NCBI GenBank assembly: GCA_016125585.1
Contig: WGLL01000011.1
Span: 186,001-250,000 of the forward strand
Direction: 5' to 3'
Length of the DNA: 64,000 bases
From: Caulobacter sp.
Lineage (GTDB): Bacteria; Pseudomonadota; Alphaproteobacteria; Caulobacterales; Caulobacteraceae
Below the pieces are notes generated by a model. It saw nothing but the letters and a program-made list of their open reading frames with translations, had not been told where the DNA came from and did no database searches. Made by a program: the position numbers and the translations under genes. Shown one piece after another: positions 49,011-58,114 of this stretch. Within the stretch, counting starts at the first letter, position 1, and every line of letters begins with the position of its first letter.

Positions 49011-50129
49011 ATGACCACCGGTCTGGAACTGCGCTCGAAGATTACCTCTGGCGGCAAGCTCGAGCTGTCGCTGGAGGAGGTTGCGATTCCCCAGCCCGCC
49101 GCCGGTCAGGTGCTGGTCAGGGTGGAAGCCTCGCCGATCAATCCCTCCGACCTCGGCCTGCTCACCGGCGCCGCGGACCTCTCGACCTTGGCGCCTGGTG
49201 GAACCGCCGATCGTCCGACCCTGACCGCTGACGTGCCGGCCGATCGCCTGCCGATGATGGCGGCGCGCCTCGATCAGTCGATGGTGGTGGGTAACGAGGG
49301 GGCCGGCACGGTCATTGCGGCGGGGGAGGGGGCGGAAGCCCTGGTCGGCAAGAAGGTCGCCCTGCTGGGCGGCTCGATGTACGCCACCCACCGGATCGCC
49401 CCGGCCGGCGCCGTGCTGCCGCTGCCGGACGACGCCACCGCCGCCGACGGCGCCTCATGCTTCGTCAACCCGCTGACGGCCCTGTCCTTTCCCGAAACCA
49501 TGCGGGCGGAGGGCCACAAGGCCATCGTCCACACCGCCGCCGCCTCCAACCTCGGACAGATGCTGGTCAAGATCTGCCAGGCCGACGGCGTTCCCCTGGT
49601 CAACATCGTGCGCAATCAGGAGCAGGTGAAAATCCTCAAGGCCCTGGGCGCGGAACATGTGCTCGACTGCACCACGCCCAGCTTCAAGGCCGACCTCGTC
49701 GAGGCTCTGGTCGCGACCGGCGCGACGATCGGCTTCGACGCCGTCGGCGGCGGTCCCCTGGCCGGCGATATCCTCGCCTGCATGGAGGTGGCCCTGAATC
49801 GCACCGCCGACGCCTATAGCCGCTACGGCAGCGCGACCCACAAGCAGGTCTACATCTATGGCGCGCTGGACCTGCGCCCGACCGAGATTCCGCGCAATGT
49901 CGGCATGGCCTGGGGCACGGGCGGCTATCTGCTGACCTATTTCCTGCAAAAGGCCGGCCCCGAAGTGATGGGCCGCCTTCGCGCCCGGGTCGCCGCCGAG
50001 CTGAAGACGACCTTCGCCAGCCACTACACCGCCGAGATCTCCCTGGCGGAAGCCCTCAACCCCGATACGCTCAAGGCCTACAGCCGTCGGGCCACCGGGG
50101 AGAAATATCTGATCAACCCGGCGAAATAG
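49011..50129 (+). CDS. Zinc-type/quinone oxidoreductase (MDR superfamily)
   Basis: 372 residues from the ATG at 49011, which has AAGGGAG at a better spacing than the ATG at 49005. The GroES-like domain includes VLVRVEASPINPSDLGLLTGAADL and VVGNEGAGTVIAAGEGA, and the Rossmann part includes AIVHTAAASNLGQMLVKICQADGVPLVNIVRNQEQVKILKALGAEHVLD. The structural zinc cysteines are absent, so it is a zinc-independent quinone oxidoreductase-like NADPH enzyme. A terminator follows. Confidence 0.88.
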   Translation: MTTGLELRSKITSGGKLELSLEEVAIPQPAAGQVLVRVEASPINPSDLGLLTGAADLSTLAPGGTADRPTLTADVPADRLPMMAARLDQSMVVGNEGAGTVIAAGEGAEALVGKKVALLGGSMYATHRIAPAGAVLPLPDDATAADGASCFVNPLTALSFPETMRAEGHKAIVHTAAASNLGQMLVKICQADGVPLVNIVRNQEQVKILKALGAEHVLDCTTPSFKADLVEALVATGATIGFDAVGGGPLAGDILACMEVALNRTADAYSRYGSATHKQVYIYGALDLRPTEIPRNVGMAWGTGGYLLTYFLQKAGPEVMGRLRARVAAELKTTFASHYTAEISLAEALNPDTLKAYSRRATGEKYLINPAK

Positions 50130-50175
50130 CCGCGAGTCTTTCGCCAGGGTCGGAGGAGACCCACGATCGCTGACG

Positions 50176-50206
50176 CCGCCCGACCAACCCTGGTCGGGCG
50201 GTTTTT
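50176..50206 (+). terminator. Strong intrinsic terminator
   Basis: CCGCCCGACCA (50176-50186) pairs perfectly with TGGTCGGGCGG (50191-50201) around ACCC, followed by five T residues. It ends the GST/oxidoreductase transcript. Confidence 0.95.
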
Positions 50207-50526
50207 GCATTTGCCAGACTGTGGCTGTGCCGAATTGTCGCGGTGACTGTTGCGCCGCACTCGCGCGGGTCGGCCAAGCGGTCTGCCCCAATTGCGGACC
50301 GTTGCCGGTCTCCAAGTGTATGAGCGTGTTCACCTAGCCCGTTGAAATTCTTCAATCAGGTAACGGTCGCGAATTCGAAAACCAAAGGGATTTGAATAAC
50401 TCCGCCGAATATTTGCCAGAATTGCGCCTCAATTGACGAATGCAATATTCGTTTGGAGCAGATGTGAATTGGTCAAGTTGACGCAAATCCTGAGACAAAC
50501 TGTCATCAAGCGGGCCTAACGAGCCG
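50207..50526. other. Long AT-rich leader before the TonB-dependent receptor
   Basis: No gene is visible in these 320 bases. From about 50330 the sequence is AT-rich compared with the genome, as expected for a promoter region. CGAATATT (50406-50413) and AATATTCG (50444-50451) form an inverted pair 38 bases apart centre to centre, possibly two sites for one regulator. No ferric uptake box or riboswitch is recognised with confidence. Confidence 0.55.
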
Positions 50527-50547
50527 CCCCGGGGATTGGCCCCGGGG
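50527..50547 (+). promoter_or_regulatory. Hairpin covering the receptor ribosome binding site
   Basis: CCCCGGGG (50527-50534) and CCCCGGGG (50540-50547) can pair as an 8-bp stem with an ATTGG loop. The second arm contains the only purine-rich segment (GGGG AAC) before the ATG at 50557. Pairing would hide it from the ribosome, so translation of the receptor may be controlled here. This is inferred from position. Confidence 0.5.
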
Positions 50548-50556
50548 AACTCTCTC

Positions 50557-52980
50557 ATGTCGTCCAGGTCGCAATATCGCCTGCAGTTGCTTGCCGGCGC
50601 TGCAATGACGTTGTCTCTCGTCGCCGCTTCGCCTTCGTTCGCCCAGGCCACGACGGTGTCGGTCGCCGGTGCGGCGGCGTCGGAAGTAGTCGCAGGCGGG
50701 TCCGTCGCCGCCGATGACGGCGCAGAGACCGCCGACTCGCCGGTTTCGCTTGAAGAGGTGGTTGTCACCGCAACCAAGCGCGAAACCAGCCTGCAGAAGA
50801 CGCCGGTCGCCATTTCGGTCGTTGGAGAGGCCGCGGTCGAGGCGCGGCACGTCGACAGCCTGCTCGACCTGGGCGACGGCTCGATCCCTTCCCTGCGCAT
50901 AGCCACCTTCGAAGCGCGTCAGTCGGCCCTTACGATCGGCATTCGCGGCATCGTTCCGTTCGATGCGAACCAGACCGCTCGCGACCAGGGCAACGGCGTC
51001 TACATCGATGGCGTCTATCTGGGCCGCCAGCAGGGGCTCAACGCGGCGCTGTTCGACATCCAGCGCATCGAGGTGCTCCGCGGGCCGCAAGGCACCCTGT
51101 TCGGCCGCAACACCGAGGGCGGCGCGCTCAGCATCGTCACCAAGGGCCCCACGGGCGAGTTTGGCGGGCGGATGCTGGTCGGTGTCGGCAACTACGCCAG
51201 CTACACCGGGGAACTGCACCTCAACCTGCCCGAATACGCGAACTTTTCGGTCAAGCTGGACGCCCTGAAGCAACATCAGGACCCGACCACCCGAAACCCC
51301 CTCGAGCGCCAGGCCGGCTGGAACCAGTATGACCGCACTGGTGGGCGTCTGTCCGTGCGCTGGAAGCCGACCGACGCCTTCACCGCCGACGTTTCCATCG
51401 ATCATGCCCGGGACGAGAACACGCCGTTCTACAGCCAGCTTCTCAACTACAACCCGCTTGGCAAGACTGTCCGCACCGTCGCGGAGATGCAGGTCAGCCC
51501 GGTGCTGCCGGCCGGCTACATCGCGCCCTTGCCGGCGCTGGTCGAGGTCCACACCGACCGTCAGAAGGTCGCGGAGATCGGCGTGCCGCAACAGCCCAGC
51601 GTGGACATCACCCAGGGCGTGTCGGCCAATCTGAGCTATGTGGTGTCTCCCGCGCTCGAATTGCGGTCCATCACCGCCGCGCGTGAAGTCGCCACCCACC
51701 AGTGGGACAACTCCGGCGGCGCCCACCGCGTCGCCTTCTCACCGAACGGCAAGTTCAGCCGCTACAGCCTGTCGGACCTGTCGCAAGATCAGTTCAGCCA
51801 GGAATTCCAGGCTATCGGCAGTCTGTCGCAGGTCGAATACGTGGTCGGCGCCTACTACTTCAAGGAACACGCCGAGGAGTCCGCCGCCACGCCGTCGACC
51901 AATCAGTGGAACGCCGACGGCACGGCCTACACCATCCTTAATCCGATCGCCCCCAACGCCGGCTGGATTCACGGCTACCGCGCCCTGCAGCGAGCGAGCA
52001 AGGCGGATGCCGAGAGCTGGGCCGTGTTCGGCCAGTTCACCTACACGCCGGCGGCGTTCGACCGGTTCCACCTGACCGCCGGCGGCCGCTATACCCACGA
52101 CGACCGCAACGGCACGCTCTACATCGTCCAGAACAAGCCGGCGAACTTCACCTTCAAGTTCAAGGAAGGCCGGTTCGACCCCATGGTGACCCTGTCCTTC
52201 GACGCTGCCGACGGCATCAACCTCTACGTCAGGTACGCCACCGGCTACCGCGCCGGAGGGGCCAACGACCGGTCGCAGACCTTCTCTGCCTTCGGTTCGG
52301 AAGAGGTGAAATCCTACGAGATCGGGTCCAAGATGGACCTGCTGGACCGACGGCTTCGCCTCAACCTGGCGGCGTTTGCGACCGACCGCAGCGGCACCCA
52401 GACAGACTTCGACAACGTCGACACCAACCCGCTCAGTCCGACCTTCAACCTGCACACCGAAGAGACCCGCAATGCGCCGGGGACCTCCAAGATTCGCGGC
52501 TTTGAAGCCGAGCTGACAACGCGTCCGGTCGAAGGCGTGACCCTGGGTCTGTCCTACGCCTACACCAAGGTCGACGTGCCTCCGACGCCGAACCCCTTCC
52601 TTGGCAACACGCTGACCCAGGTCAACACGGTGTTCACTCCCGAGAACGCCGCCTCGGCCTTTGTCGACTTTGAAGCCCCCGTCGATTTCATGGACGCCAT
52701 CTTCCGCGCCCACCTCGACGCCAACTACGCCGACGCGCAGTACAGCTTCCAGTCGGAGTCGGTGAAGACCGACTCCAGTTTCATCATGAACGGCAGCATT
52801 GCGCTGGACGAGTTGACGTTGCCCAACGGCAGCCAGGGAACCCTGCGCCTATGGAGCCGCAACCTGCTGAATGAAGAGCACGTCTACCGTCGCTCGGCCG
52901 CCAACGCCGGGGTGCTGGGCGACTACGGCAACTTCAACCCGCCGCGCACCTTCGGCATGGAGCTGACGGTCAACTTCTGA
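50557..52980 (+). CDS. TonB-dependent outer membrane receptor
   Basis: 807 residues from the ATG at 50557; a TTG at 50536 would add seven residues and lie in the hairpin. A signal peptide ends near FAQA (residue 31). The plug starts after LEEVVVTATKRETSLQKTPVAISVVG, a TonB-box-like segment, and includes GIRGIVPFDANQTARDQGNGVYIDGVYLGRQQG and IEVLRGPQGTLFGRNTEGGALSIVTKGP. The barrel ends with FGMELTVNF, a C-terminal aromatic that directs outer membrane insertion. The substrate (siderophore, vitamin or carbohydrate) cannot be told. Confidence 0.95.
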   Translation: MSSRSQYRLQLLAGAAMTLSLVAASPSFAQATTVSVAGAAASEVVAGGSVAADDGAETADSPVSLEEVVVTATKRETSLQKTPVAISVVGEAAVEARHVDSLLDLGDGSIPSLRIATFEARQSALTIGIRGIVPFDANQTARDQGNGVYIDGVYLGRQQGLNAALFDIQRIEVLRGPQGTLFGRNTEGGALSIVTKGPTGEFGGRMLVGVGNYASYTGELHLNLPEYANFSVKLDALKQHQDPTTRNPLERQAGWNQYDRTGGRLSVRWKPTDAFTADVSIDHARDENTPFYSQLLNYNPLGKTVRTVAEMQVSPVLPAGYIAPLPALVEVHTDRQKVAEIGVPQQPSVDITQGVSANLSYVVSPALELRSITAAREVATHQWDNSGGAHRVAFSPNGKFSRYSLSDLSQDQFSQEFQAIGSLSQVEYVVGAYYFKEHAEESAATPSTNQWNADGTAYTILNPIAPNAGWIHGYRALQRASKADAESWAVFGQFTYTPAAFDRFHLTAGGRYTHDDRNGTLYIVQNKPANFTFKFKEGRFDPMVTLSFDAADGINLYVRYATGYRAGGANDRSQTFSAFGSEEVKSYEIGSKMDLLDRRLRLNLAAFATDRSGTQTDFDNVDTNPLSPTFNLHTEETRNAPGTSKIRGFEAELTTRPVEGVTLGLSYAYTKVDVPPTPNPFLGNTLTQVNTVFTPENAASAFVDFEAPVDFMDAIFRAHLDANYADAQYSFQSESVKTDSSFIMNGSIALDELTLPNGSQGTLRLWSRNLLNEEHVYRRSAANAGVLGDYGNFNPPRTFGMELTVNF

Positions 52981-53006
52981 CCGGCAAGATCGGTTGAAAC
53001 AGGGGC

Positions 53007-53034
53007 GACGGCCGGGGGGCGACTCCCGGCCGTC
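53007..53034. terminator. Convergent hairpin terminator
   Basis: GACGGCCGGG (53007-53016) pairs with CCCGGCCGTC (53025-53034) around an eight-base loop between the receptor stop and the convergent radC stop. There is no T-tract, so it may act in both directions with Rho. Confidence 0.65.
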
Positions 53035-53049
53035 TGTCATGTCCGGCGT

Positions 53050-53796
53050 CTACATCAGCCCCAGGGACTTGAAACTGGCCACGCCCTCGCGGCCGACCAC
53101 CAGATGATCATGCACGCCGATACGCAGCGCCCGCCCGGCCTCGACGATCTGCCGGGTCATGTCGATGTCGGCATGCGAGGGGGAGGGATCGCCGCTGGGG
53201 TGGTTGTGCACCAGGATGATGTTGCTGGCCGACAGCTCAAGGGCGCGGCGCATCACCTCGCGGGGATAGACCGGCGCATGATCCACCGTGCCGCGGTTCT
53301 GGATTTCGTCGGCGATCAGCTGGTTCTTCTTGTCGAGGAACAGCACGCGGAACTGCTCGCGCGGCTCATTGGCCAGGGCCAGCTTCACATAGGCCAGCAG
53401 GGCGCTCCAGGAGGAGATGACCGTGCGCCGGACAACCGGTTCGCGGCTGACCCGAAGGGTGGCTTCGTGCAAGGCCGCCAGATCCAGGGCGACGGCCTTG
53501 CCGATGCCCTTCACGGTGCAAAGGTCCTCAACCGAGGCGGCCAGCACCGCCGACAGTGACCCGAACCGCTGGATGAGGTCCTTGGCGCGGGGTTTGACGT
53601 CGCCCTGGGGGATCGACCTGAACAGGAAAAGTTCCAGCAATTCGTAGTCCGGCAGCGCCGCAAGCCCGCCTTTCATGGCGCGATCCCGCAGCCGCTCGCG
53701 GTGGCCGACACGGTGGTTTGCCGGCGGCGGCGGCTGCCTCTCCTGGGGAAACAGGGCCGTGAGCGGGGCGATGTCTTCGACGGCGAATTCAGACAT
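53050..53796 (-). CDS. radC: RadC-family JAB1/MPN protein
   Basis: 248 residues from the ATG at 53796 (a TTG at 53832 is a weaker alternative). A helix-hairpin-helix part with VKGIGKAVALDLAALHE is followed by the JAMM metal site HNHPSGDPSPSHAD with His197, His199 and Asp210. RadC proteins were named for repair but their role is unproven. The Pro-rich segment at residues 20-28 is variable. Confidence 0.93.
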   Translation of the reverse strand: MSEFAVEDIAPLTALFPQERQPPPPANHRVGHRERLRDRAMKGGLAALPDYELLELFLFRSIPQGDVKPRAKDLIQRFGSLSAVLAASVEDLCTVKGIGKAVALDLAALHEATLRVSREPVVRRTVISSWSALLAYVKLALANEPREQFRVLFLDKKNQLIADEIQNRGTVDHAPVYPREVMRRALELSASNIILVHNHPSGDPSPSHADIDMTRQIVEAGRALRIGVHDHLVVGREGVASFKSLGLM

Positions 53797-53901
53797 GTCG
53801 AACAATGTTCCCCATATGTTCGAATTTATCAAGGCCCCCCGAAGCGGGGGTGGCGAGCGCGCCGGCTGCGTCCATGATTGGACCCGGTAAGGAGACCCCT
53901 C

Positions 53902-54420
53902 ATGGCGCGATTCACATCTGCACTGACCCTGTCAGTGGTGCTGGGCTTGTCGGCGGGCGCGGTGCGCGCCGGGGCGGCCGAGCCCTCGGCCGCAGCCGTC
54001 TTCTCGCGGGGCATGAGCGAGGTCTGCGCGCCCTGGCAGGAAGGGGCGGAGCAGAAGGCCCTGTACCGGTCTCTGAAGGGCAATGGCTGGAACGTCGATC
54101 TGCTTCCAAGAATGGAAGGGGCCTGGGGGTCGGCGCAGTTTCAGCCCCGGCGGTATGATGAAAAGCGGGGTTGCAACGCCATGCTGACCCTGTCCAGCGA
54201 AAGCGAGAAGGCCGGAGCAACCAGGGCGGCGCTCGACTGGGTCGCCCGGAAATATCCGCAGATTCCGATGACCAACCAGAACAAGCCGGTGCAGATCGCA
54301 TCCGGACCGGTGCATGCCTGGACCTGGGTGGGCGAGACGACGACCATCACCTTCTACGTCGCGGACAAGGTGGCGGGGGTCGAGGGGCCGCACGTCGTGC
54401 TCAGCATCAAACCCCGTTAG
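53902..54420 (+). CDS. Exported protein of unknown function
   Basis: 172 residues from the ATG at 53902 with AAGGAG upstream. The signal peptide is MARFTSALTLSVVLGLSAGA plus VRAGA. The mature part starts AVFSRGMSEVCAPWQEGAEQKALYRSLKGNGW and contains two cysteines that may pair, ending TTTITFYVADKVAGVEGPHVVLSIKPR. No family recognised. Its last 14 bases overlap the convergent TetR gene. Confidence 0.75.
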   Translation: MARFTSALTLSVVLGLSAGAVRAGAAEPSAAAVFSRGMSEVCAPWQEGAEQKALYRSLKGNGWNVDLLPRMEGAWGSAQFQPRRYDEKRGCNAMLTLSSESEKAGATRAALDWVARKYPQIPMTNQNKPVQIASGPVHAWTWVGETTTITFYVADKVAGVEGPHVVLSIKPR

Positions 54421-55048
54421 CGAGCGGATCGCTGTCTCTTGCGGCCGGCGACGCCGCGAGGGCGGCGAAGGCGGCGTAGAAGGCCTCGTCCGGAACCAGG
54501 TCCGGGGTCAGGAAGCGCTGGAACAACAGCCCCTCGGTCAGGGCGTGGATCACTGCAACCAGGACCTCGGCCGGCATCGGCAGCCCGTCCTCGTCGGCCA
54601 CGGACCGCAGCCAGGCGGCGCCGGTCGCAAAAGCCTGACGGGTGTGGTCCTGGATGCGCTGGCGCAGCTCCTCGTGGGTCAGGGCGTGCGCCATGCCCGT
54701 CAGCCGCCCGACCGCCACCGCCTCGCGATCGGGAATGGAGGCCAGGGTCGCCTCGGCCAGAGCGCGCATTTTGTCCGCAAAGCTGGAGTCCGGCCGGAAC
54801 CGGGGTTTGATCGGCGGCCAGTAGGTCTCGGCCAGGGCCATGAACAGGTCGTCGCGATTCCTGAAATTGCCGTAGATGGCGCCGCTGGTCATGCCGGCGC
54901 GCTCGGCCACGGCCTGCAGGGTCGTCTGGGCATGACCCTTTTCCCGGATCAGGTCACGGGCGGCGGCCAGCAAGGCGGCCCGCGTGCGGGCGCGCTTGTC
55001 GCCCTTGCGGCGTTTGCGCGGGCTGTCAGGAGCCTCGGGGGTCAGCAT
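54407..55048 (-). CDS. TetR-family transcriptional regulator
   Basis: 213 residues. The HTH RTRAALLAAARDLIREKGHAQTTLQAVAERAGMTSGAIYGNFRNRDDLFMALAETYW is standard TetR. The N-terminus is basic (PRKRRKGDKRART). It is divergent from the serine hydrolase gene across an AT-rich repeat, and probably represses it and itself. Confidence 0.92.
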   Translation of the reverse strand: MLTPEAPDSPRKRRKGDKRARTRAALLAAARDLIREKGHAQTTLQAVAERAGMTSGAIYGNFRNRDDLFMALAETYWPPIKPRFRPDSSFADKMRALAEATLASIPDREAVAVGRLTGMAHALTHEELRQRIQDHTRQAFATGAAWLRSVADEDGLPMPAEVLVAVIHALTEGLLFQRFLTPDLVPDEAFYAAFAALAASPAARDSDPLANGV

Positions 55049-55067
55049 CGCGATGCCATCATTGCAG

Positions 55068-55092
55068 TTTTATAGAATATTATTTTATAGAA
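55068..55092. promoter_or_regulatory. TetR operator candidate
   Basis: The 10-mer TTTTATAGAA occurs at 55068-55077 and 55083-55092, a 15-base period, within the 73-bp divergent gap. The whole stretch is AT-only apart from G residues, unusual for this genome. It probably contains both the promoter and the regulator site. Confidence 0.6.
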
Positions 55093-55121
55093 GGTATATA
55101 TTTCTTCGCGAGGCTCGTGCC

Positions 55122-56606
55122 GTGACGGCTACGGACACCATCACCACCGCCATGTCTGCCTTCGTCGAAGCGGGCGACCTGGCCGGCGTCTCCACCCTGG
55201 TCTGGAAAGGCGGTGCAGTGGCGCACCGCGCCTGTTTCGGCCTCCGGGACATCGGAGCGGCCTTGCCGATCGAGCCTGACACCCTGTTTCGCATCGCCTC
55301 CATGTCCAAGCCGGTGACCTGCCTTGCGGCCCTGATGCTGATGGAGGAGGGCGCTTTCGCCCTCGACGACCCCATCACCGGGGTCGCGCCTGAGTTTGCC
55401 GACATGCGGGTTATGCGCTCGGTCTCGGGGGCGATGGACGACACCGTCCCGGCGGCGCGGCCGATCACCTTCAACGACCTGCTCAGCCATCGCTCAGGCC
55501 TGACCTATGGCGACTTCCATCCAGGACCGATCGCCGCCGCCTTCTCCTCGGCGCTGGGTGGAGATATCGACAGCGACCGCGCTCCCGAAGCCTGGGTGGC
55601 GGCCCTGGCCCGCCTGCCCTTGATCGACCAGCCGGGAGCAGGATTTCACTACGGCCACTCGACCGATCTGCTCGGCATGCTGATCGCCCGGCTCGACGAT
55701 GCGCCATTGGGGCAGGTGCTGCAACGGCGGATCTTCGGGCCGCTGGGCATGAAGGACACCGGCTTCATCGTTCCGCCGAAGGACCGCGCCCGCCGCGCCG
55801 CGGCCTGCGGCTTCGACGCCGAGGGCAGGCCGGTCAATCTGCCTGCGGTTCCCGGCGGGGCTGCGCTTCCGGAACGGCCCGACGACATGACGTTCGAATC
55901 CGGCGGTCAGGGGCTCTGGTCGACCATGGACGACTATCTGGCCTTCGCCCGCTTGTTCATTGGCGGCGGCGCCGTCGATGGCGTTCGCCTTCTGCGGCCC
56001 GGGACCCTGTCTCTGATGACCTCCAACCACCTGACCCCGGACCAGCGAGCCAGCGGGGCGATGTTCGGCATGCCCATGTTCGCCGCCGGACATGGTTTTG
56101 GCCTCGGCCTCGCGGTGATGATGGAACCGGACCTTGCCCAGGCCTCCCTCTGCGGCGGCGGCGCGGGATCGGTCGGCTGGCCGGGCGCCTATGGCGGGTG
56201 GTGGACAGCGGACGCTGCGGCAGGCTCGGTCAGCATCCTCCTGGCCCACAGCATGGTCGACATGACCCAGATGTCCCGGGGCATCGGATTGGGGGTGCAC
56301 ATGGCCCGCGCCCGGTTCGCCGAGCTCGCCAGAGGTCTGGAGGCGCGGCCTGCTTGTCAGGAAGAGAATCACGGACTAGAGGCAACCTTGGTCGGCAGTT
56401 CACCAAGGCGTCGCTGTCCCGCAAGGGAAGCTAAACCTGCCAATTTTCACATCGACAGACACTTGTCCCGTGCCGCGTCGAAAGTCAGCGACCATCGACT
56501 GATCAGATCCCGGCACGCATCGAGGATGAGTGATGTCCAGAACCGTCTTTCCCTTCGCCGCCGGCGACGTCTCCGCCCTGGCCCGGTCCCTGGGTCGAGA
56601 GCTTGA
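55122..56606 (+). CDS. Beta-lactamase-family serine hydrolase with abnormal C-terminal tail
   Basis: 494 residues from a GTG at 55122. The SxxK motif is Ser60-Met-Ser-Lys63 (FRIASMSKPVTCLA), the Tyr motif is HYGHSTDLLG (Tyr176), and HGFGLGLAV supplies the HxG. Such proteins hydrolyse esters or D-amino peptides. The conserved fold ends near residue 407 (RFAELARGLE); the next 87 residues are Arg-rich and look like translated non-coding DNA, and overlap the next gene by 74 bases. A stop would appear at once in another frame, so a frameshift or lost stop is likely. Confidence 0.85.
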   Translation: MTATDTITTAMSAFVEAGDLAGVSTLVWKGGAVAHRACFGLRDIGAALPIEPDTLFRIASMSKPVTCLAALMLMEEGAFALDDPITGVAPEFADMRVMRSVSGAMDDTVPAARPITFNDLLSHRSGLTYGDFHPGPIAAAFSSALGGDIDSDRAPEAWVAALARLPLIDQPGAGFHYGHSTDLLGMLIARLDDAPLGQVLQRRIFGPLGMKDTGFIVPPKDRARRAAACGFDAEGRPVNLPAVPGGAALPERPDDMTFESGGQGLWSTMDDYLAFARLFIGGGAVDGVRLLRPGTLSLMTSNHLTPDQRASGAMFGMPMFAAGHGFGLGLAVMMEPDLAQASLCGGGAGSVGWPGAYGGWWTADAAAGSVSILLAHSMVDMTQMSRGIGLGVHMARARFAELARGLEARPACQEENHGLEATLVGSSPRRRCPAREAKPANFHIDRHLSRAASKVSDHRLIRSRHASRMSDVQNRLSLRRRRRLRPGPVPGSRA

Positions 56607-57090
56607 GACTGTCGATGGCAAGCCCGGCCATGTTCAGCTGCTCAACATGCTGACCCGCGCCATCGGCTACAGAAATTTCCAGCATTTTCGCGCCCAGCAG
56701 GCGGCGATGGAGCGGCTTGAGCAGCCCCCGCAGGTTGCCGAGCCCGTGGACCATCTGCGAGTCGAGCGCGTGGCCAACCACTTCGACGACGAAGGGGTGA
56801 TGATCCGCTGGCCCTCCAAGGCCAGCCAGCAACAGCTGTGTCTGTGGGTGTTGTGGTCGCGCCTGCCGGCCGGGGTCGTCCTGACCGAGCGGCAGGTGAA
56901 TGATCTGCTGCGCGAGGCTCACAGCTTCGGCGATCATGCCCTGCTGCGGCGGGAGCTGTTTGGCGCCGGGCTGGTGTCGCGCACGCCGGACTGTCGGGAG
57001 TACCGCAAGATCGGCCGGCAACCGCCGCCCGACGCGCTGGCGCTGCTGCGACGGCTGGCGGTGCGGGGCGGCCAGAGCACGTTTCGATAA
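56533..57090 (+). CDS. DUF2087-domain protein
   Basis: 185 residues from the ATG at 56533. N-terminal helices (RTVFPFAAGDVSALARSLGREL...GHVQLLNMLTRAIGYRNFQHFRAQ) precede the DUF2087 core VANHFDDEGVMIRWPSKASQQQLCLWVLWSRLP..VLTERQVNDLLREAHSFGDHALLRRELFGAGLVSRTPDCREYRKIG, a winged-helix-like domain. Function is unknown, possibly nucleic acid binding. Confidence 0.87.
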   Translation: MSRTVFPFAAGDVSALARSLGRELETVDGKPGHVQLLNMLTRAIGYRNFQHFRAQQAAMERLEQPPQVAEPVDHLRVERVANHFDDEGVMIRWPSKASQQQLCLWVLWSRLPAGVVLTERQVNDLLREAHSFGDHALLRRELFGAGLVSRTPDCREYRKIGRQPPPDALALLRRLAVRGGQSTFR

Positions 57091-57092
57091 GC

Positions 57093-57178
57093 GGAAACCG
57101 GTTATCGGATTAAATGCGCGCCCACAAAAACCTGGAGCAGAGCGCGGCTTGACGTCATCAAGTCGCGTTCGGCTCTAG
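57093..57178 (+). repeat. Dispersed ACCGGT repeat, copy C2, with inverted arms
   Basis: GGAAACCGGTTATCGG at 57093 matches the copy at 37630. The rest of this block contains a further imperfect stem around CTTGACGTCATCAAG ahead of the convergent map stop, which may serve as terminator. Confidence 0.6.
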
Positions 57179-58002
57179 TCCGCCTGGAGCGGCGGCTGGA
57201 ACAGGCCTGTCGGCGAGGCGGTGAAGATCTCGATGCCGTTCTCGGTGACGCCGATGGAGTGCTCGCACTGGGCCGACAGCGACTTGTCGCGGGTCACCGC
57301 CGTCCAGCCGTCGTTCAGCACCTTCACATGCGGCTTGCCGAGATTGACCATCGGCTCGACGGTGAAAAACATCCCCGGCTGCAGCACCGGACCGCTGCCC
57401 GGCCGGCCGAAGTGCAGGACGTTGGGCGAGTCGTGGAACACCTTGCCGACGCCATGGCCGCAGAAGTCGCGGACCACCGAGGCGCGCTGGGATTCCACAT
57501 ACTTCTGAATGGCGTGGCCGATATCGCCGAAGGTGGCGCCGGGCTTGATGGCCGCCAGGCCCAGTTCCAGCCCCTTGTAGGTGATGTCGACCAGGCGGCG
57601 GGCGCGAGCCGGCACCTTGCCGACGCCGTACATGCGGCTGGTGTCGCCGTGCCAGCCGTCGACGATGACGGTGACGTCGATGTTGACGATGTCGCCCTCG
57701 CGCAGCGCCCAGTCGCCGGGAATGCCGTGGCAGACCACGTGATTGCGCGAGATGCAGACGGTGTGGGTGTAGCCCTTGTAGAACAGGCAGGCGGGCAGGG
57801 CGCCCCGTTCGACGATGAAATCCCTGGCCAGGTTGTCGAGGTGCGAGGTCATCACGCCGGGCTGAACGTGGGGGATCAGCATGTCGAGGCATTCGGCGGC
57901 CAGACGGCCGGCCTTGCGCATGCCTTCGAAATCAGCGGCGCCGTGCAGCTTGATCTCTCCGGTGCGGGTCTCGAATTCGATGTCGTCAGCGGTCAGGGTC
58001 AT
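57175..58002 (-). CDS. map: Methionine aminopeptidase, type I
   Basis: 275 residues. Metal ligands are Asp109 and Asp120 (VNIDVTVIVDGWHGDTSRM), His183 (CGHGVGKVFH), Glu216 (FTVEPMVN) and Glu247 (QCEHSIGVTENG). It removes the initiator methionine from nascent proteins. It follows the lytic transglycosylase gene by 112 bases in the same direction. Confidence 0.97.
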   Translation of the reverse strand: MTLTADDIEFETRTGEIKLHGAADFEGMRKAGRLAAECLDMLIPHVQPGVMTSHLDNLARDFIVERGALPACLFYKGYTHTVCISRNHVVCHGIPGDWALREGDIVNIDVTVIVDGWHGDTSRMYGVGKVPARARRLVDITYKGLELGLAAIKPGATFGDIGHAIQKYVESQRASVVRDFCGHGVGKVFHDSPNVLHFGRPGSGPVLQPGMFFTVEPMVNLGKPHVKVLNDGWTAVTRDKSLSAQCEHSIGVTENGIEIFTASPTGLFQPPLQAD

Positions 58003-58114
58003 GGCTTTTCGGGTCCGGTCCGACCGGCGGCGCGGCAGGCGATACAGGTGTGATGGCGTCTATGTCGCAATCATAGCACGGAATTTCAACGCCGCGGGAC
58101 TGAGGGCGGCTGAC

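Noticed and set aside
54984..55121. An earlier start for the serine hydrolase
   Set aside because: It would run into the TetR gene and the AT-rich operator; the GTG at 55122 begins the conserved domain.
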